This document shows, piece after piece, positions 34,628 through 44,239 of a stretch of 64,000 nt of DNA. The DNA lies in NCBI RefSeq assembly GCF_000295935.2, contig NZ_ALWO02000033.1, positions 124,001 to 188,000 of the forward strand, in the 5' to 3' direction. Numbering within the stretch: position 1 is the stretch's first letter; each line of letters starts with the position of its first letter. The stretch is from Indibacter alkaliphilus LW1. Its GTDB lineage: Bacteria > Bacteroidota > Bacteroidia > Cytophagales > Cyclobacteriaceae. The notes under the pieces were generated by a model. It was not told the origin of the DNA and ran no database searches. It saw only the letters and a list, made by a program, of their open reading frames with translations. A program made the translations under genes and the position numbers.

Positions 34628-37600
34628 TTTGGCAGTTGAATGATAAATGTGGAACCCTCACCAGGCGAACTCTTAATCTCCAACTGCCCCCCGTGCGCCT
34701 TCACGATATCATGCGTAATGCTCAGCCCAAGTCCCGTACCTTCTGTGCCTTTTTTCGTGGTGAAGAAAGGCTGTAGGATTTTGTCTTTGATGTCGTCGGG
34801 TATCCCCGGCCCATTGTCCTCAAGTGATATCCGAACCCGACTCATTTCAAGCATTGTGGTCACCCTCAATTTTGGTATATAGTTTCCATCAACAATTTCC
34901 CCATCATTGTACTTGGTACTTTGTACTTCGTACTTTTTCCCCCGCATGGCATCAAAAGCATTATTACACAAATTGATCACCACCCGGGTAAAATCCTCTT
35001 TGATCAGTGGGACGTTGCCCAATTCAGGATCCAGATCTAATTCTATATCCACATCGATCGGGTTCTTTCCTGCCCGCATGCCATGAAATGAAAGATTCAC
35101 ATATTCCTTGATCAGCGCATTGAGGTCCGTAGGTTCCATTTTCCCCGAACCTCCTCGCGAGTGTTGGAGCATGGAAGTCACAATACCGTTTGCCCGCGAA
35201 CCATGCTCATGTATTTTCTTCAAATTGGCTTTAATATCCTCCAAAATCTCATCCTCAATTTCATCAGCCTCAGTCTTGTGTCTTGTGTCTTGTGTCTTGA
35301 GTCTTGAGTCTTGTATCTCCTCAATCATCTCCATCGACACCTCCGAAAAGTTATTCACAAAATTCAGCGGGTTTTTGATCTCATGGGCGATGCCGGCAGT
35401 AAGTTGCCCAAGTGAGGCAAGTTTTTCCTGTTGGACGAGTTGGGATTGGGTAGCTTTGAGTTCGCTCATGGCCGATTCTACTTCAGCTTTGGCTTGCTCC
35501 AGTTTCACAAAATCCTCGTACCGGGCATAGGCTATGGCAAAGGACCTGGCCAAAGCTTTTACCAAATCAATCTGTTCTTCGTCCAAAGTTCTGGGTGAAC
35601 CTACATACAGCAATCCTTGAGCAAAAGGGACAAAGTGTAGATGAAGTGATTCAGGTGCAGCGTCCGTTCCCTGATAGGTTTTAAGGTCTTTGACATGTCC
35701 TTGTTCCTGCAGGGATTTACTCCAATTGATAAAATCAGCCTTGTCCCAATGCTGAATATACACCTGCTCCCTTTTCCAGGCTTCCACCGATCGGGCAGTC
35801 ATCTCATTTGCCTCAAAAGGAAGGTTCATCGCTGCCAGGGACTTGCCCTCAGATGTGGAAAGGTAAATCTCTACATTTCTCTCTTTTTCATGTACAATAA
35901 ATACTCCGCAGCGGATAAAGGGAATACCCAGTGTAGTCAATTCATGAAAGAAAAGCGGGGTAATTCTGTCAAGATCATCGGCATTGCGCATGGATGAAAT
36001 GTCAGCGCGAACCCGATCCAAAGAAGCCTGTCGCATGGCGGTTCGGGCGCTGGCTTGGGCCATTTGCAAATCCCTGAAACGGGTATAGGCAAAAGAGAAT
36101 ACTGCTGTGGCCCTTTTCAAAAGTTCCCAGCTTTCTGTTGAAATCTCTCCGGGAGCTGCGGCACCGATATAGCCGTTGGAAAATTTGTACAAATGATAGG
36201 TACGATCGGGAATAGTCTCCCCATAAAAATTACTGCTTCCAAACAGGTCAGATTTTTCTTCACAATATCGGATCCATTCTATCCTTTCCTCACCCTGCAT
36301 CAGAATGGAAGTTTGTTTTGCTTTGGACTGGTAAAATTCATCCATCTTCCGGCCCACCCAGGTACCCTGAAGGTCAATATCCATTTGGTCCGTTATCGCT
36401 TTGTCAGGGTTATCCGGATTCTTAATGGTAAACCAACATTGGGTCAATCCGCTGCTTTCATCGTGGATGTAGATGGAGCTGGTCTCCAATTCCTCTACAC
36501 CCAATGCACCCATTTCATCCCTAAGCAGTTGCGCTACCTCAATCAGTTCATCAGGACTTTGCATGGCCAAAGACCGGGATCGGACTTTTTCCAAGGCATT
36601 TTCGATCTGTGCTTCTCTGGTCTGAGCTTCAGCTTTTTTTAGATCTAAAAACCGAGTGTAGGTCTGGTCAAATACCGAGGTAAAGCGTTTAAATAAACCA
36701 TGGGCATCCGGAACCGGCTCATAGGTGATGAACAGGAGAAATCCGTGGCCGAATTTGCAGAGGTGGTTGATCTGATAGGTGGGAAGAGAGAGTCCCTGCT
36801 CCTCAATGTTCTTAAATGTAGATTGCAGGTCGGGGAAGGTTTTCATGTAGGCATAGTGATCTTCCAACGCTTTACCACCGAGTTCCTGAACAAACATTGT
36901 ATGATCACTCGGGATGAATTCACCCATTTCATCAAAAGATGCTTCACCAAACAAGCGAAGCTGAAATGGCGTTTGCATGATTCCTTCGCTACTCATCCAG
37001 GCAGTAGCTGTTTTTTTATCTTCTTCAAGAATATTGTACCCACAACTCCAGGCAGGGATACCAAGCGACCTCACTTCTGTAAACAACAGGTTGGCTACTT
37101 CAGGCAATTCCTCACTGCTTTGCATTCCCATTGTACGGGAGCGAACTTTTTCTAGAGCGGTTTCAATTTTTGACTCTCTGGCTTGTGCCTCTGCTTTTTG
37201 CAAGTCTAGAAAGCGGGTGTAGGTCTGGTCAAAGACCTTTGCAAATCGCTTAAAGATCTCCTCTTCAGGGCAAGGCTCACGGGTAATGATGACCAAATAG
37301 CCTTTTGAAAAGTAGGCCGCATGCAATTTTTGCCATTCCGGCCGTTGCATACCCGCCGCTTCCATATCATCAAAAATATTTTTGGCAACCGGAATTTCCA
37401 TGAGCCAGTCATAGTGCTCTTGCAATTTATCCCCATCCAACTGAACCGTCCGAAATGAATCTCCCTCAAGCCAGCCTTTGTAAAGTGTGGCATGGGCATA
37501 ATCGTTTACATTGGGTAAAAAGAAGCCTCGAGAAAAGCCATCTTCCAGGCTCAACCACCATTCATCTTCTTCGCGACCTTTTTCGCACAGCACAAATCCG

Positions 37601-40600
37601 CAAGTCCATAGATTGTGCACCAGATCATTCATTTCTGCAAAAAGCACATTGGCCACTTCTGCCAATTCATCAGAGTTCTGCATGCCCATGGTTCGGGAGC
37701 GGACTTTTTCAAGGGAGGTTTCAATTTTAGCTTCTCTGACCTGAGCTTCTGCTTTTTTGATATCAAGAAAGCGGATATAGGTTTGCCTGAACTCTTTTGC
37801 AAAGCGTTCGTAAATCTCAAGTTCCTCAACTGTATAGGGTTCTGTATTCCATTTAACCATAGAAACAGTTATCTCTTCCAAAAACGCATCTACTATTATT
37901 GAACCTGGAGTGGCATTAACATAATTGACAAATTCATCTGACACAACTGGTGCATGCTTCCAATAGTGGTCGGGAAATTCATTCTTCTCTTTCTTTGTGA
38001 ATGTTTTTACTTGGATTGGCTGGCCGGTCTTTTGGTACTCTTTTACAGCTTTTGCTGTTTTTGTGAAATATGGAGTCTCTATGTAAGGAATGAGAATTTT
38101 ATCGGTTGTATTTTCTGCCTCCGGCGCATAGCTCCATAAATCCCAGTCTCTTTTTTTTGTGATGGGTCCTTCGATAAACGTGACGTTATCAAACCTTATA
38201 CCTACAGCATTCAGTTGTTCGCCAAATAACTCAATGATGCCGAGGAGATCAGACTGGGTTTTCATGGCCATGGTCTTAGCTCTCACTCTTTCCAACGCCA
38301 ATTGGATTTCAGCTTCCCTGGCTTGTGCCTCTGCTTTTTGCAGATCGAGAAAGCGGGTATAAGCCTGCTCGAAGACTCTACCAAAACGTTCGAGGATTTC
38401 AAGTTCGTCTTCAGATATAGGATTAACACTCACTGTTTGTAGTCCGCTATACTTGAAGAATGTAAAGCCGGCTACATAGCGTTCTAGGGATTTATTTGCT
38501 TTTTGAACGTTTTTCGGGAAACGTCGAAATTCAGTATCATTATAAAGATATTCATCATAGGTTTTTTTCTCTTCTCCTGCTATGGTGTACACAAATCTTT
38601 TTTTCTGAGCTTTCCAGGCATCCCACATGGCATGATGAAAGGGATAATCTTCAAATTTCATGTAATAGGATTCTGGGTCTTTCCCGGTTTCGGGGTTAGC
38701 TGCCCACACCGTATTGCTCATGTCTTGTTCATCGATCAAATTGATAATACAGAAGGTAAGGGTGAATTCAAGACTTGTGAACTCCCGCAGCAGCGTATCT
38801 ACTACAGCGGATAACTCGGTTGAATGATGCATGGCCAAACTACGGGATCTTACCCGTTCCAATGCTGCTTCAATTTGAGCTTCTTTAGCCTGGGCTTCTG
38901 CTCTTTGAAGATCAAGGAAGCGGGTATAGGTCTGTTCAAATACTTTGGCAAATCGCTTAAAGATTTCAGGTTCAGGATAGGGTTCCAGCGTGATGATCAA
39001 TAAATAGCCTTTTGAAAAATAAGCGGCATTCCACTGCTGCTTTTCTGGAAAGGAAAGTCCTTGGTCAATGATTTTTTGGAAAAAAGTCCTAACGTCCGGT
39101 AAGGATAACATGTAATCATAATGCTCCTTGAGCGCAGCTCTCGACTTTTCAATGGATAGAAAATCAGTTTTTTTCAGCCATCCCTGATACATTTGCTTAT
39201 GTGCAAGATCAGTGGTGTTCGGAATAGCAACAGGTGGGAATACCCCATTTTCATTGGCGAACCAAAATTCATCCTTTTCAACATTCTCCTGGCACAAGCC
39301 AAATCCGGTGCCCCAGAGATTGCCTCCCAAAGCTCTAAGCTGTTCGAAAAGAACAAAGGCTGCATCTGCAAGTTCTTCGGACTTTTGCATGGCCATGGTG
39401 CGGGCTCGAACTCTTTCCAAAGCCAATTGGATTTGAGCTTCCCTAGCTTGATCCTCAGCTTTTTGCAGATCGAGAAACCGAATATAGGCTTGTTCAAACA
39501 CATTGGCCGAGCGACGCAATAAATTTCGTGATGATGCATCCGGTTCGCCATAGGTTACCATAACTAACGCCCCACCGGAAAAATCAGCAACCGACCAGTT
39601 GGCTTCGAGCTTATTTACTGAAGCATTACCTATTGCGTGCATAATGGATGCGTGCAGTTCCGGTGCATTATTTTCCATCACCTTAAACCATTCCGCAATT
39701 TTTTCTCCATCATTCACCAGGATATAATCCATAGTTCCACTGGAATAATGTTGCATCAATTCATCAACAATACGAATACCCTTTTTTGGAAAGTTGGCCT
39801 GCGTCTGAACTATTTCAGTTTCAGAATCCGGTGATTTCATAGCACTCCACGATTCAAATGAATCTTTATCATCGCCATACAAATGGATAGCACATACTTC
39901 CAGGTCCTTTTGACCAAGCAACCCCATTTGTTTTCTCAACTCCATGGCCACTTCTCTTAATTCCTGCGAGCTGTGCATAGCCATTGCCCTGCTACGTACC
40001 CGTTCCAGTCCCGCTTCAATCTGTGCTTCTCTGGCTTGGATTTCAGCTTTTTGAAGATCGAGAAAGCGGGTGTAGGCCTGATCGAATACCCGCGCAAAAC
40101 GCTTGATGATATCAATTTCATTTTCGGCTAAAACCTTCCCTTCAAAATCATTGACATTAAACACTGCATTTTTAACCGCAACCATGGAAATGGTATAGTT
40201 GGTGCTATCGAATATCATGCGCTTGATATCTTCAGGCAAATGCCTGAATTCAGCAGTGTGTTCAATTACATATTTATAGAAGGCATCTTTTTCTTCTTTT
40301 GAATAATGGCCCACAAAATAATCCAATTGCTCTTCAATGGCGCCGTATAAATCTTTCGGTACCGGATTATCAAAGTGATGAAGACGATAATTAGTGATGA
40401 CCAGGCCAGCTTCATTCTGACCGCAGACATAGGCATTTAAATCTTTTGAGCCTTCAATGTTTGTGGCGATGCCAATGGCTGTAAATGGAATTTGAAGCTC
40501 CTTTAATTTTTCGAAAAGAACGGAGACCACCTCATTCAGCTCCTCGCTCTTGTGCATGGCTAATGATCGGGAGCGAACTTTCTCCAGTGCCGCTTCTATC

Positions 40601-43422
40601 TGCGCTTCCCTAGCCTGTGCTTCTGCCTTTTGTAGATCGAGGAAGCGTTGGTAAGCCCTTCCAAATTCATTGGCGAATTTTATGACAATTTGTTCTTCCT
40701 TTTCGGTTGCAGGTCGCACCTGATTCATTCCTATGTAACCAAATGGATGCTTACCTGCTGTATGGTAAATACCATCCGGATAATCATCAGGCGTAATCTT
40801 TGAACCTTCAGGCATTGAAGCAAATGACTCATGAAATACTTCCCAAACCTGAGCTAGTGTATCTTTTGGGAAATGCAGCCTGTTGATGGAATAAGGTTCG
40901 GCGCTTTTCCAACTTTCCACCATGTCTTTCCAGGTATCCATGGCGTCCAAAGCAACGGTTTGTTCGCCAAAACTCCTGTTTCCGAATTTTCCGGTTTCCC
41001 TGAAGGTAAATTTGTTTTTGGCAATATCAAGTACGGTCATGTGTGTTGACATCGGAAAAATACCGAGTGTGTCAAACTGCTCACATAAAACGGCCAATAC
41101 TTCATCCAACTCATCTGAATGATGCATAGACATCGCTTTGGCACGAATTCTTTCTAGTGAAGCTTCGATCTGCGCTTCCCGTGCCTGAGCTTCTGCTTTT
41201 TGCAGGTCGAGGAAGCGGGTGTAGGTCTGTTCGAATACTTTGGCAAAGCGTTGGAAAATGGCATGTGATTGGGGAACCTGCTTATAGGTAATGAAGAGGA
41301 GGAACCCATGCTTGAAAAAAGCAATATGGTCATACTGCGACTCGGGCAAAGAGGCACCGGAAGCCACAATTTCACGAAGTGCATCACCCATGACTGGAAT
41401 AGTCATCAGGTAATCATAGTGGACTTTGCAATCCTCGCCTAAGAATTCTTCCACATGGAAAGTTTCTCCGGCTTTGCCTTTTTCGTAAAATTTCAAGAAG
41501 AAATTTTCCCTGGGAGTTTTGTAAAATGGCAAAGAGCCTTCACGGCTGCTAAACCATTCATAGTCACCCTCAGGATCATCTGCATAAATATGAAAAGCAC
41601 AGCCCCAGGTTTCGATACCCAATTCGCGGACTTGCCGGTCCAAAACTTCTGAAGCTTCAGTGAGTTCGTCAGAGTGCTGCATGGCCATGGTCCTTGCCCT
41701 TACCCGTTCGAGCGCCAACTCGATTTCTGCCTCACGGGCTTGACCTTCTGCTCTAACCAAATCCAGATACCTTCTGTAGGTTTGTTCAAAAAGCGCACTG
41801 AACCGCTTGGTAATGTGAATTAATTCGGGTTGAAATTCACGGGGAGTGAATGCATAAAAAAATCCATGCTCGAATATGAAACAGTGTTGTATTTCTTTTT
41901 TGGGTAATTTTTCTATCGGTATCTGAATTTTATAGTCAGGGGCATTATTGAGCATTTGGTAGTAATTCAGTAAATCTTCCCCTTCCAATACATACTTGTG
42001 AAATGGAACCTGCTCTAGCCAAGCCTGACGGGCTCTCTTTAGCATGGGGTGCCAAGCCATATCGATGTTGCCGATATGCATGTTGACTTCCTCTCCGGTT
42101 TTGCGGGCCGTCCAAAGCTGATTGTTTTCATTGTCATGGTTCAGGATGCCGATACCGAATCGGGTACCTTCATCCACCCCTAAGGCTGTAAGTTCACTGA
42201 ACATTTTGACAACACATTTCCCCACATCCTCACTGCTGTGCATGGCCATGGTCTGAGCACGGACTCTTTCCAGCGCTGCTTCAATCTGCGCTTCCCGTGC
42301 CTGCGCCTCTGCTTTTTGGAGGTCGAGGAAGCGGATATATGCCTGATCAAAAACTTTTGCAAATCGCTTCAAAATATCTATTTCACCATCCGCCAATGAT
42401 TTTCCTTCAAAATCATTGAGCGTAATCATGGTGTGTTTTGTGGATACCACTGAAATAGAATAAAAGAGGCTTTGAAAAATAAATTGCTTAATCTCCTCCG
42501 TCAATTCATTTTTCAACTCCGTATGCTCAATTACATATTCATAGAAACTGTCCTTTTCCTGCTTTGAATAATTGCCTACAAAAAAATCAAGTTGCTTTTC
42601 CCGGGCTTCAAAAAAATCATTGGCAATTCTGTGATCAAAATAAGGCAGGCGGTAGTTATTGATGGCAATTCCGCTTTCTACCTTTCCGCACGTATAATTA
42701 TCCAGATCTTTTGAGCCTTCTATGTTAATACTAATGCCCACAGCTGAAACCGGAATACTTAGGTCACTTAGTTTTTCAAAGAACACCGTGACCACTTCAG
42801 TCAATTCATCGCTTGAATGCATTGCTAGAGATCGGGACCGGACTTTTTCCAAAGCCCCTTCTATCTCTAACTCCCGGTTCTTCTGCTCCAGTTCAATTGT
42901 CCGGCGCTTGATGGCGTCACGCAGTTCGAGATTTTCCTTGCTGATTTTCTCCAGAGCCATGGTTTCACCTTCCTGCACCCGCATATCCGGTAATGACCCG
43001 TGCTGCTGGATGACCTTCCAACCTGATCCGGTTTCACTAAGAAAAGTGGAGATCCTGATCTTTGAATAGAAATTCCAATCCTGCCTGCCTGCCGATAGGT
43101 ATCCTCTGTCAGCAGACTTGTCCATCCCTACAAAAACATAAATATCACATTGCTCATTGACCAGCATCAAATTGTCCACAGGAATCACATCAATTTGCCT
43201 GTTTCGCATCTCTACTTTACCAACTACCTCATGCAGTTGGGCTTTCAAAAATTCGATCCCTTCAGTTTTGGAATGGCAGACTTCAGTTTCGGAGGTGCCG
43301 ATCATTTCAAAGGTATCATCCAAAGTGGAGGCAAAAGTTTCCAAGTCTCCGTTTTGGTAGCTTTCCCAATAGGTCTCGTAAATCTTTCTGGCAGCTGACA
43401 CCTTATTTAATATTTTTTGCAT
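34624..43422 (-). CDS. Giant soluble histidine kinase: NTF2-like domain plus 13 tandem GAF-like modules
   Basis: The 2932-residue protein has no membrane segment. Residues ~10-150 look NTF2/SnoaL-like (YWESYQNGDLETFASTLDDT, WNFYSKIRIS, GWKVIQQHGSLPD). From ~190 to ~2640 come 13 modules of ~190 residues, each a GAF-like domain opened by a helix of the type ALERVRARTMAMHSSEEL and closed by FAKVFEQTYTRFLDLQKAEA. Then coiled coil, DHp (acceptor His near residue 2680, GIAHEIKNPLNFVNNF) and HATPase (NLCNNAFDAMRG, DNGPGIPDD, EGTGLGLSIT). Module starts recur every 555-588 nt. Modules 1/5, 3/11, 6/12 and 7/10 are closest pairs. It follows a receiver gene by 34 bp and heads an operon with a TPR kinase and two FIST proteins. 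Ligands are unknown. Confidence 0.92.
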   Translation of the reverse strand: MQKILNKVSAARKIYETYWESYQNGDLETFASTLDDTFEMIGTSETEVCHSKTEGIEFLKAQLHEVVGKVEMRNRQIDVIPVDNLMLVNEQCDIYVFVGMDKSADRGYLSAGRQDWNFYSKIRISTFLSETGSGWKVIQQHGSLPDMRVQEGETMALEKISKENLELRDAIKRRTIELEQKNRELEIEGALEKVRSRSLAMHSSDELTEVVTVFFEKLSDLSIPVSAVGISINIEGSKDLDNYTCGKVESGIAINNYRLPYFDHRIANDFFEAREKQLDFFVGNYSKQEKDSFYEYVIEHTELKNELTEEIKQFIFQSLFYSISVVSTKHTMITLNDFEGKSLADGEIDILKRFAKVFDQAYIRFLDLQKAEAQAREAQIEAALERVRAQTMAMHSSEDVGKCVVKMFSELTALGVDEGTRFGIGILNHDNENNQLWTARKTGEEVNMHIGNIDMAWHPMLKRARQAWLEQVPFHKYVLEGEDLLNYYQMLNNAPDYKIQIPIEKLPKKEIQHCFIFEHGFFYAFTPREFQPELIHITKRFSALFEQTYRRYLDLVRAEGQAREAEIELALERVRARTMAMQHSDELTEASEVLDRQVRELGIETWGCAFHIYADDPEGDYEWFSSREGSLPFYKTPRENFFLKFYEKGKAGETFHVEEFLGEDCKVHYDYLMTIPVMGDALREIVASGASLPESQYDHIAFFKHGFLLFITYKQVPQSHAIFQRFAKVFEQTYTRFLDLQKAEAQAREAQIEASLERIRAKAMSMHHSDELDEVLAVLCEQFDTLGIFPMSTHMTVLDIAKNKFTFRETGKFGNRSFGEQTVALDAMDTWKDMVESWKSAEPYSINRLHFPKDTLAQVWEVFHESFASMPEGSKITPDDYPDGIYHTAGKHPFGYIGMNQVRPATEKEEQIVIKFANEFGRAYQRFLDLQKAEAQAREAQIEAALEKVRSRSLAMHKSEELNEVVSVLFEKLKELQIPFTAIGIATNIEGSKDLNAYVCGQNEAGLVITNYRLHHFDNPVPKDLYGAIEEQLDYFVGHYSKEEKDAFYKYVIEHTAEFRHLPEDIKRMIFDSTNYTISMVAVKNAVFNVNDFEGKVLAENEIDIIKRFARVFDQAYTRFLDLQKAEIQAREAQIEAGLERVRSRAMAMHSSQELREVAMELRKQMGLLGQKDLEVCAIHLYGDDKDSFESWSAMKSPDSETEIVQTQANFPKKGIRIVDELMQHYSSGTMDYILVNDGEKIAEWFKVMENNAPELHASIMHAIGNASVNKLEANWSVADFSGGALVMVTYGEPDASSRNLLRRSANVFEQAYIRFLDLQKAEDQAREAQIQLALERVRARTMAMQKSEELADAAFVLFEQLRALGGNLWGTGFGLCQENVEKDEFWFANENGVFPPVAIPNTTDLAHKQMYQGWLKKTDFLSIEKSRAALKEHYDYMLSLPDVRTFFQKIIDQGLSFPEKQQWNAAYFSKGYLLIITLEPYPEPEIFKRFAKVFEQTYTRFLDLQRAEAQAKEAQIEAALERVRSRSLAMHHSTELSAVVDTLLREFTSLEFTLTFCIINLIDEQDMSNTVWAANPETGKDPESYYMKFEDYPFHHAMWDAWKAQKKRFVYTIAGEEKKTYDEYLYNDTEFRRFPKNVQKANKSLERYVAGFTFFKYSGLQTVSVNPISEDELEILERFGRVFEQAYTRFLDLQKAEAQAREAEIQLALERVRAKTMAMKTQSDLLGIIELFGEQLNAVGIRFDNVTFIEGPITKKRDWDLWSYAPEAENTTDKILIPYIETPYFTKTAKAVKEYQKTGQPIQVKTFTKKEKNEFPDHYWKHAPVVSDEFVNYVNATPGSIIVDAFLEEITVSMVKWNTEPYTVEELEIYERFAKEFRQTYIRFLDIKKAEAQVREAKIETSLEKVRSRTMGMQNSDELAEVANVLFAEMNDLVHNLWTCGFVLCEKGREEDEWWLSLEDGFSRGFFLPNVNDYAHATLYKGWLEGDSFRTVQLDGDKLQEHYDWLMEIPVAKNIFDDMEAAGMQRPEWQKLHAAYFSKGYLVIITREPCPEEEIFKRFAKVFDQTYTRFLDLQKAEAQARESKIETALEKVRSRTMGMQSSEELPEVANLLFTEVRSLGIPAWSCGYNILEEDKKTATAWMSSEGIMQTPFQLRLFGEASFDEMGEFIPSDHTMFVQELGGKALEDHYAYMKTFPDLQSTFKNIEEQGLSLPTYQINHLCKFGHGFLLFITYEPVPDAHGLFKRFTSVFDQTYTRFLDLKKAEAQTREAQIENALEKVRSRSLAMQSPDELIEVAQLLRDEMGALGVEELETSSIYIHDESSGLTQCWFTIKNPDNPDKAITDQMDIDLQGTWVGRKMDEFYQSKAKQTSILMQGEERIEWIRYCEEKSDLFGSSNFYGETIPDRTYHLYKFSNGYIGAAAPGEISTESWELLKRATAVFSFAYTRFRDLQMAQASARTAMRQASLDRVRADISSMRNADDLDRITPLFFHELTTLGIPFIRCGVFIVHEKERNVEIYLSTSEGKSLAAMNLPFEANEMTARSVEAWKREQVYIQHWDKADFINWSKSLQEQGHVKDLKTYQGTDAAPESLHLHFVPFAQGLLYVGSPRTLDEEQIDLVKALARSFAIAYARYEDFVKLEQAKAEVESAMSELKATQSQLVQQEKLASLGQLTAGIAHEIKNPLNFVNNFSEVSMEMIEEIQDSRLKTQDTRHKTEADEIEDEILEDIKANLKKIHEHGSRANGIVTSMLQHSRGGSGKMEPTDLNALIKEYVNLSFHGMRAGKNPIDVDIELDLDPELGNVPLIKEDFTRVVINLCNNAFDAMRGKKYEVQSTKYNDGEIVDGNYIPKLRVTTMLEMSRVRISLEDNGPGIPDDIKDKILQPFFTTKKGTEGTGLGLSITHDIVKAHGGQLEIKSSPGEGSTFIIQLPK
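35270..35318. repeat. Near-perfect heptamer array in frame in giant kinase
   Basis: Six or seven consecutive 7-bp units (TCTTGTG three times, TCTTGAG twice, TCTTGTA) code on the minus strand for DSRLKTQDTRHKTEAD, the loop between DHp helices. It is the most regular of the coding heptamer arrays in the window. Confidence 0.85.
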
Positions 43423-43456
43423 GAGACGGGGAATTTTATTCGAAAAGATAAATGGC

Positions 43457-43840
43457 TTAGGTTTGTTCTTTGAGCATTTGTTCTACTTCATTCCTGAGGG
43501 TATTAAAATCTATAGGTTTGATAAAAAACTCCTTTGCACCTGAGCTCATGGCTTTGTCGTGGTTTTCTGTATCTCCGTAAGCTGAAATCATGCTTACCTG
43601 GATTTCGGGAAATTTTTCTTTGACTTTTTCCAGTAGTTGTAGCCCTGTCATACCTGGCATATTGATATCCGAAAAAATATACATTACCTCTGGAGGTTGG
43701 GTATTTTCCAAAATATCCAAAGCTTCCTGACCCGAAAAAGCAAATTCCAGTTCTACTGCACCACTTCTGATTTCTTTCCTGAACTTTTGTCGAAATAACA
43801 TTTCAACATCTTTCTCATCATCTACGACTAAAAACTTCAT
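43457..43840 (-). CDS. Single-domain response regulator, first gene of the giant-kinase operon
   Basis: The 127-residue receiver has FLVVDDEKDVE, phospho-Asp in YIFSDINMPGMTGLQLL, MISAYGD and FFIKPIDF. It is the closest relative of the receiver at 20646-21029. The giant kinase gene starts 34 bp downstream. A tripartite promoter element lies 90 bp upstream, which makes this the first gene of a five-gene signalling operon. Confidence 0.92.
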   Translation of the reverse strand: MKFLVVDDEKDVEMLFRQKFRKEIRSGAVELEFAFSGQEALDILENTQPPEVMYIFSDINMPGMTGLQLLEKVKEKFPEIQVSMISAYGDTENHDKAMSSGAKEFFIKPIDFNTLRNEVEQMLKEQT

Positions 43841-43930
43841 GTTTAATAAATTTATATGTTGGCTTATTGAAAAGATTTACTTTTTACTAATTCATTCAAA
43901 TTAATAAATTGAAGGTGTCTAGAAATTAAG

Positions 43931-43985
43931 TTGGGACGAAAGCAGTGTTTTATTGTCCCAAAGTATTGAAAAAGTTTCCGAAGAG
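43931..43985 (-). promoter_or_regulatory. Tripartite direct-repeat element, copy A
   Basis: Read toward the receiver gene (minus strand): TTCGGAAA, TTGGGACAAT and TTCGTCCCAA. The TTC/TTG box starts are 21 bp and 21 bp apart. Box 1 is 90 bp from the ATG at 43840. The two proximal boxes also form a TTGGGAC/GTCCCAA inverted pair in this copy. Confidence 0.7.
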
Positions 43986-44061
43986 ATTATTAGACATTTT
44001 TTAGAGGGGGTAAATGATGTCTCATAAAAAAGCATCTGGAAGCCCATGTTCCAAATGGATT

Positions 44062-44196
44062 TTATGAGATTTTGATAGGCCTTGCAATCAAAATACCAAT
44101 GACCACAAGGATGATTTCTCCCAACGCGTAGACAAAGTAGCGGGTGACCCTGTTTCCTGCCTTTCCTGCGGGCAGGTTGCGGAAAAATTTTAGCAT
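44062..44196 (-). pseudogene. N-terminal remnant of a DUF6090-type membrane protein
   Basis: A 44-codon frame reads MLKFFRNLPAGKAGNRV, then TRYFVYALGEIILVVIGILI, which is the start of the DUF6090 family (single TM with ALGEIxLVVIGILIALQINN). It stops after ARPIKIS, so the rest of the protein (usually ~240 residues) is gone. The LPAGKAG residues come from a 21-bp GC palindrome (44156-44176) like the one inside the kinase gene at 29203. The gap 43841-44239 otherwise holds promoter element copy A and no further gene. Confidence 0.7.
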
Positions 44197-44239
44197 TTAC
44201 AAAGTTCTTTTATAAAAAGATGTTTTTTGTTCCTTAAAG

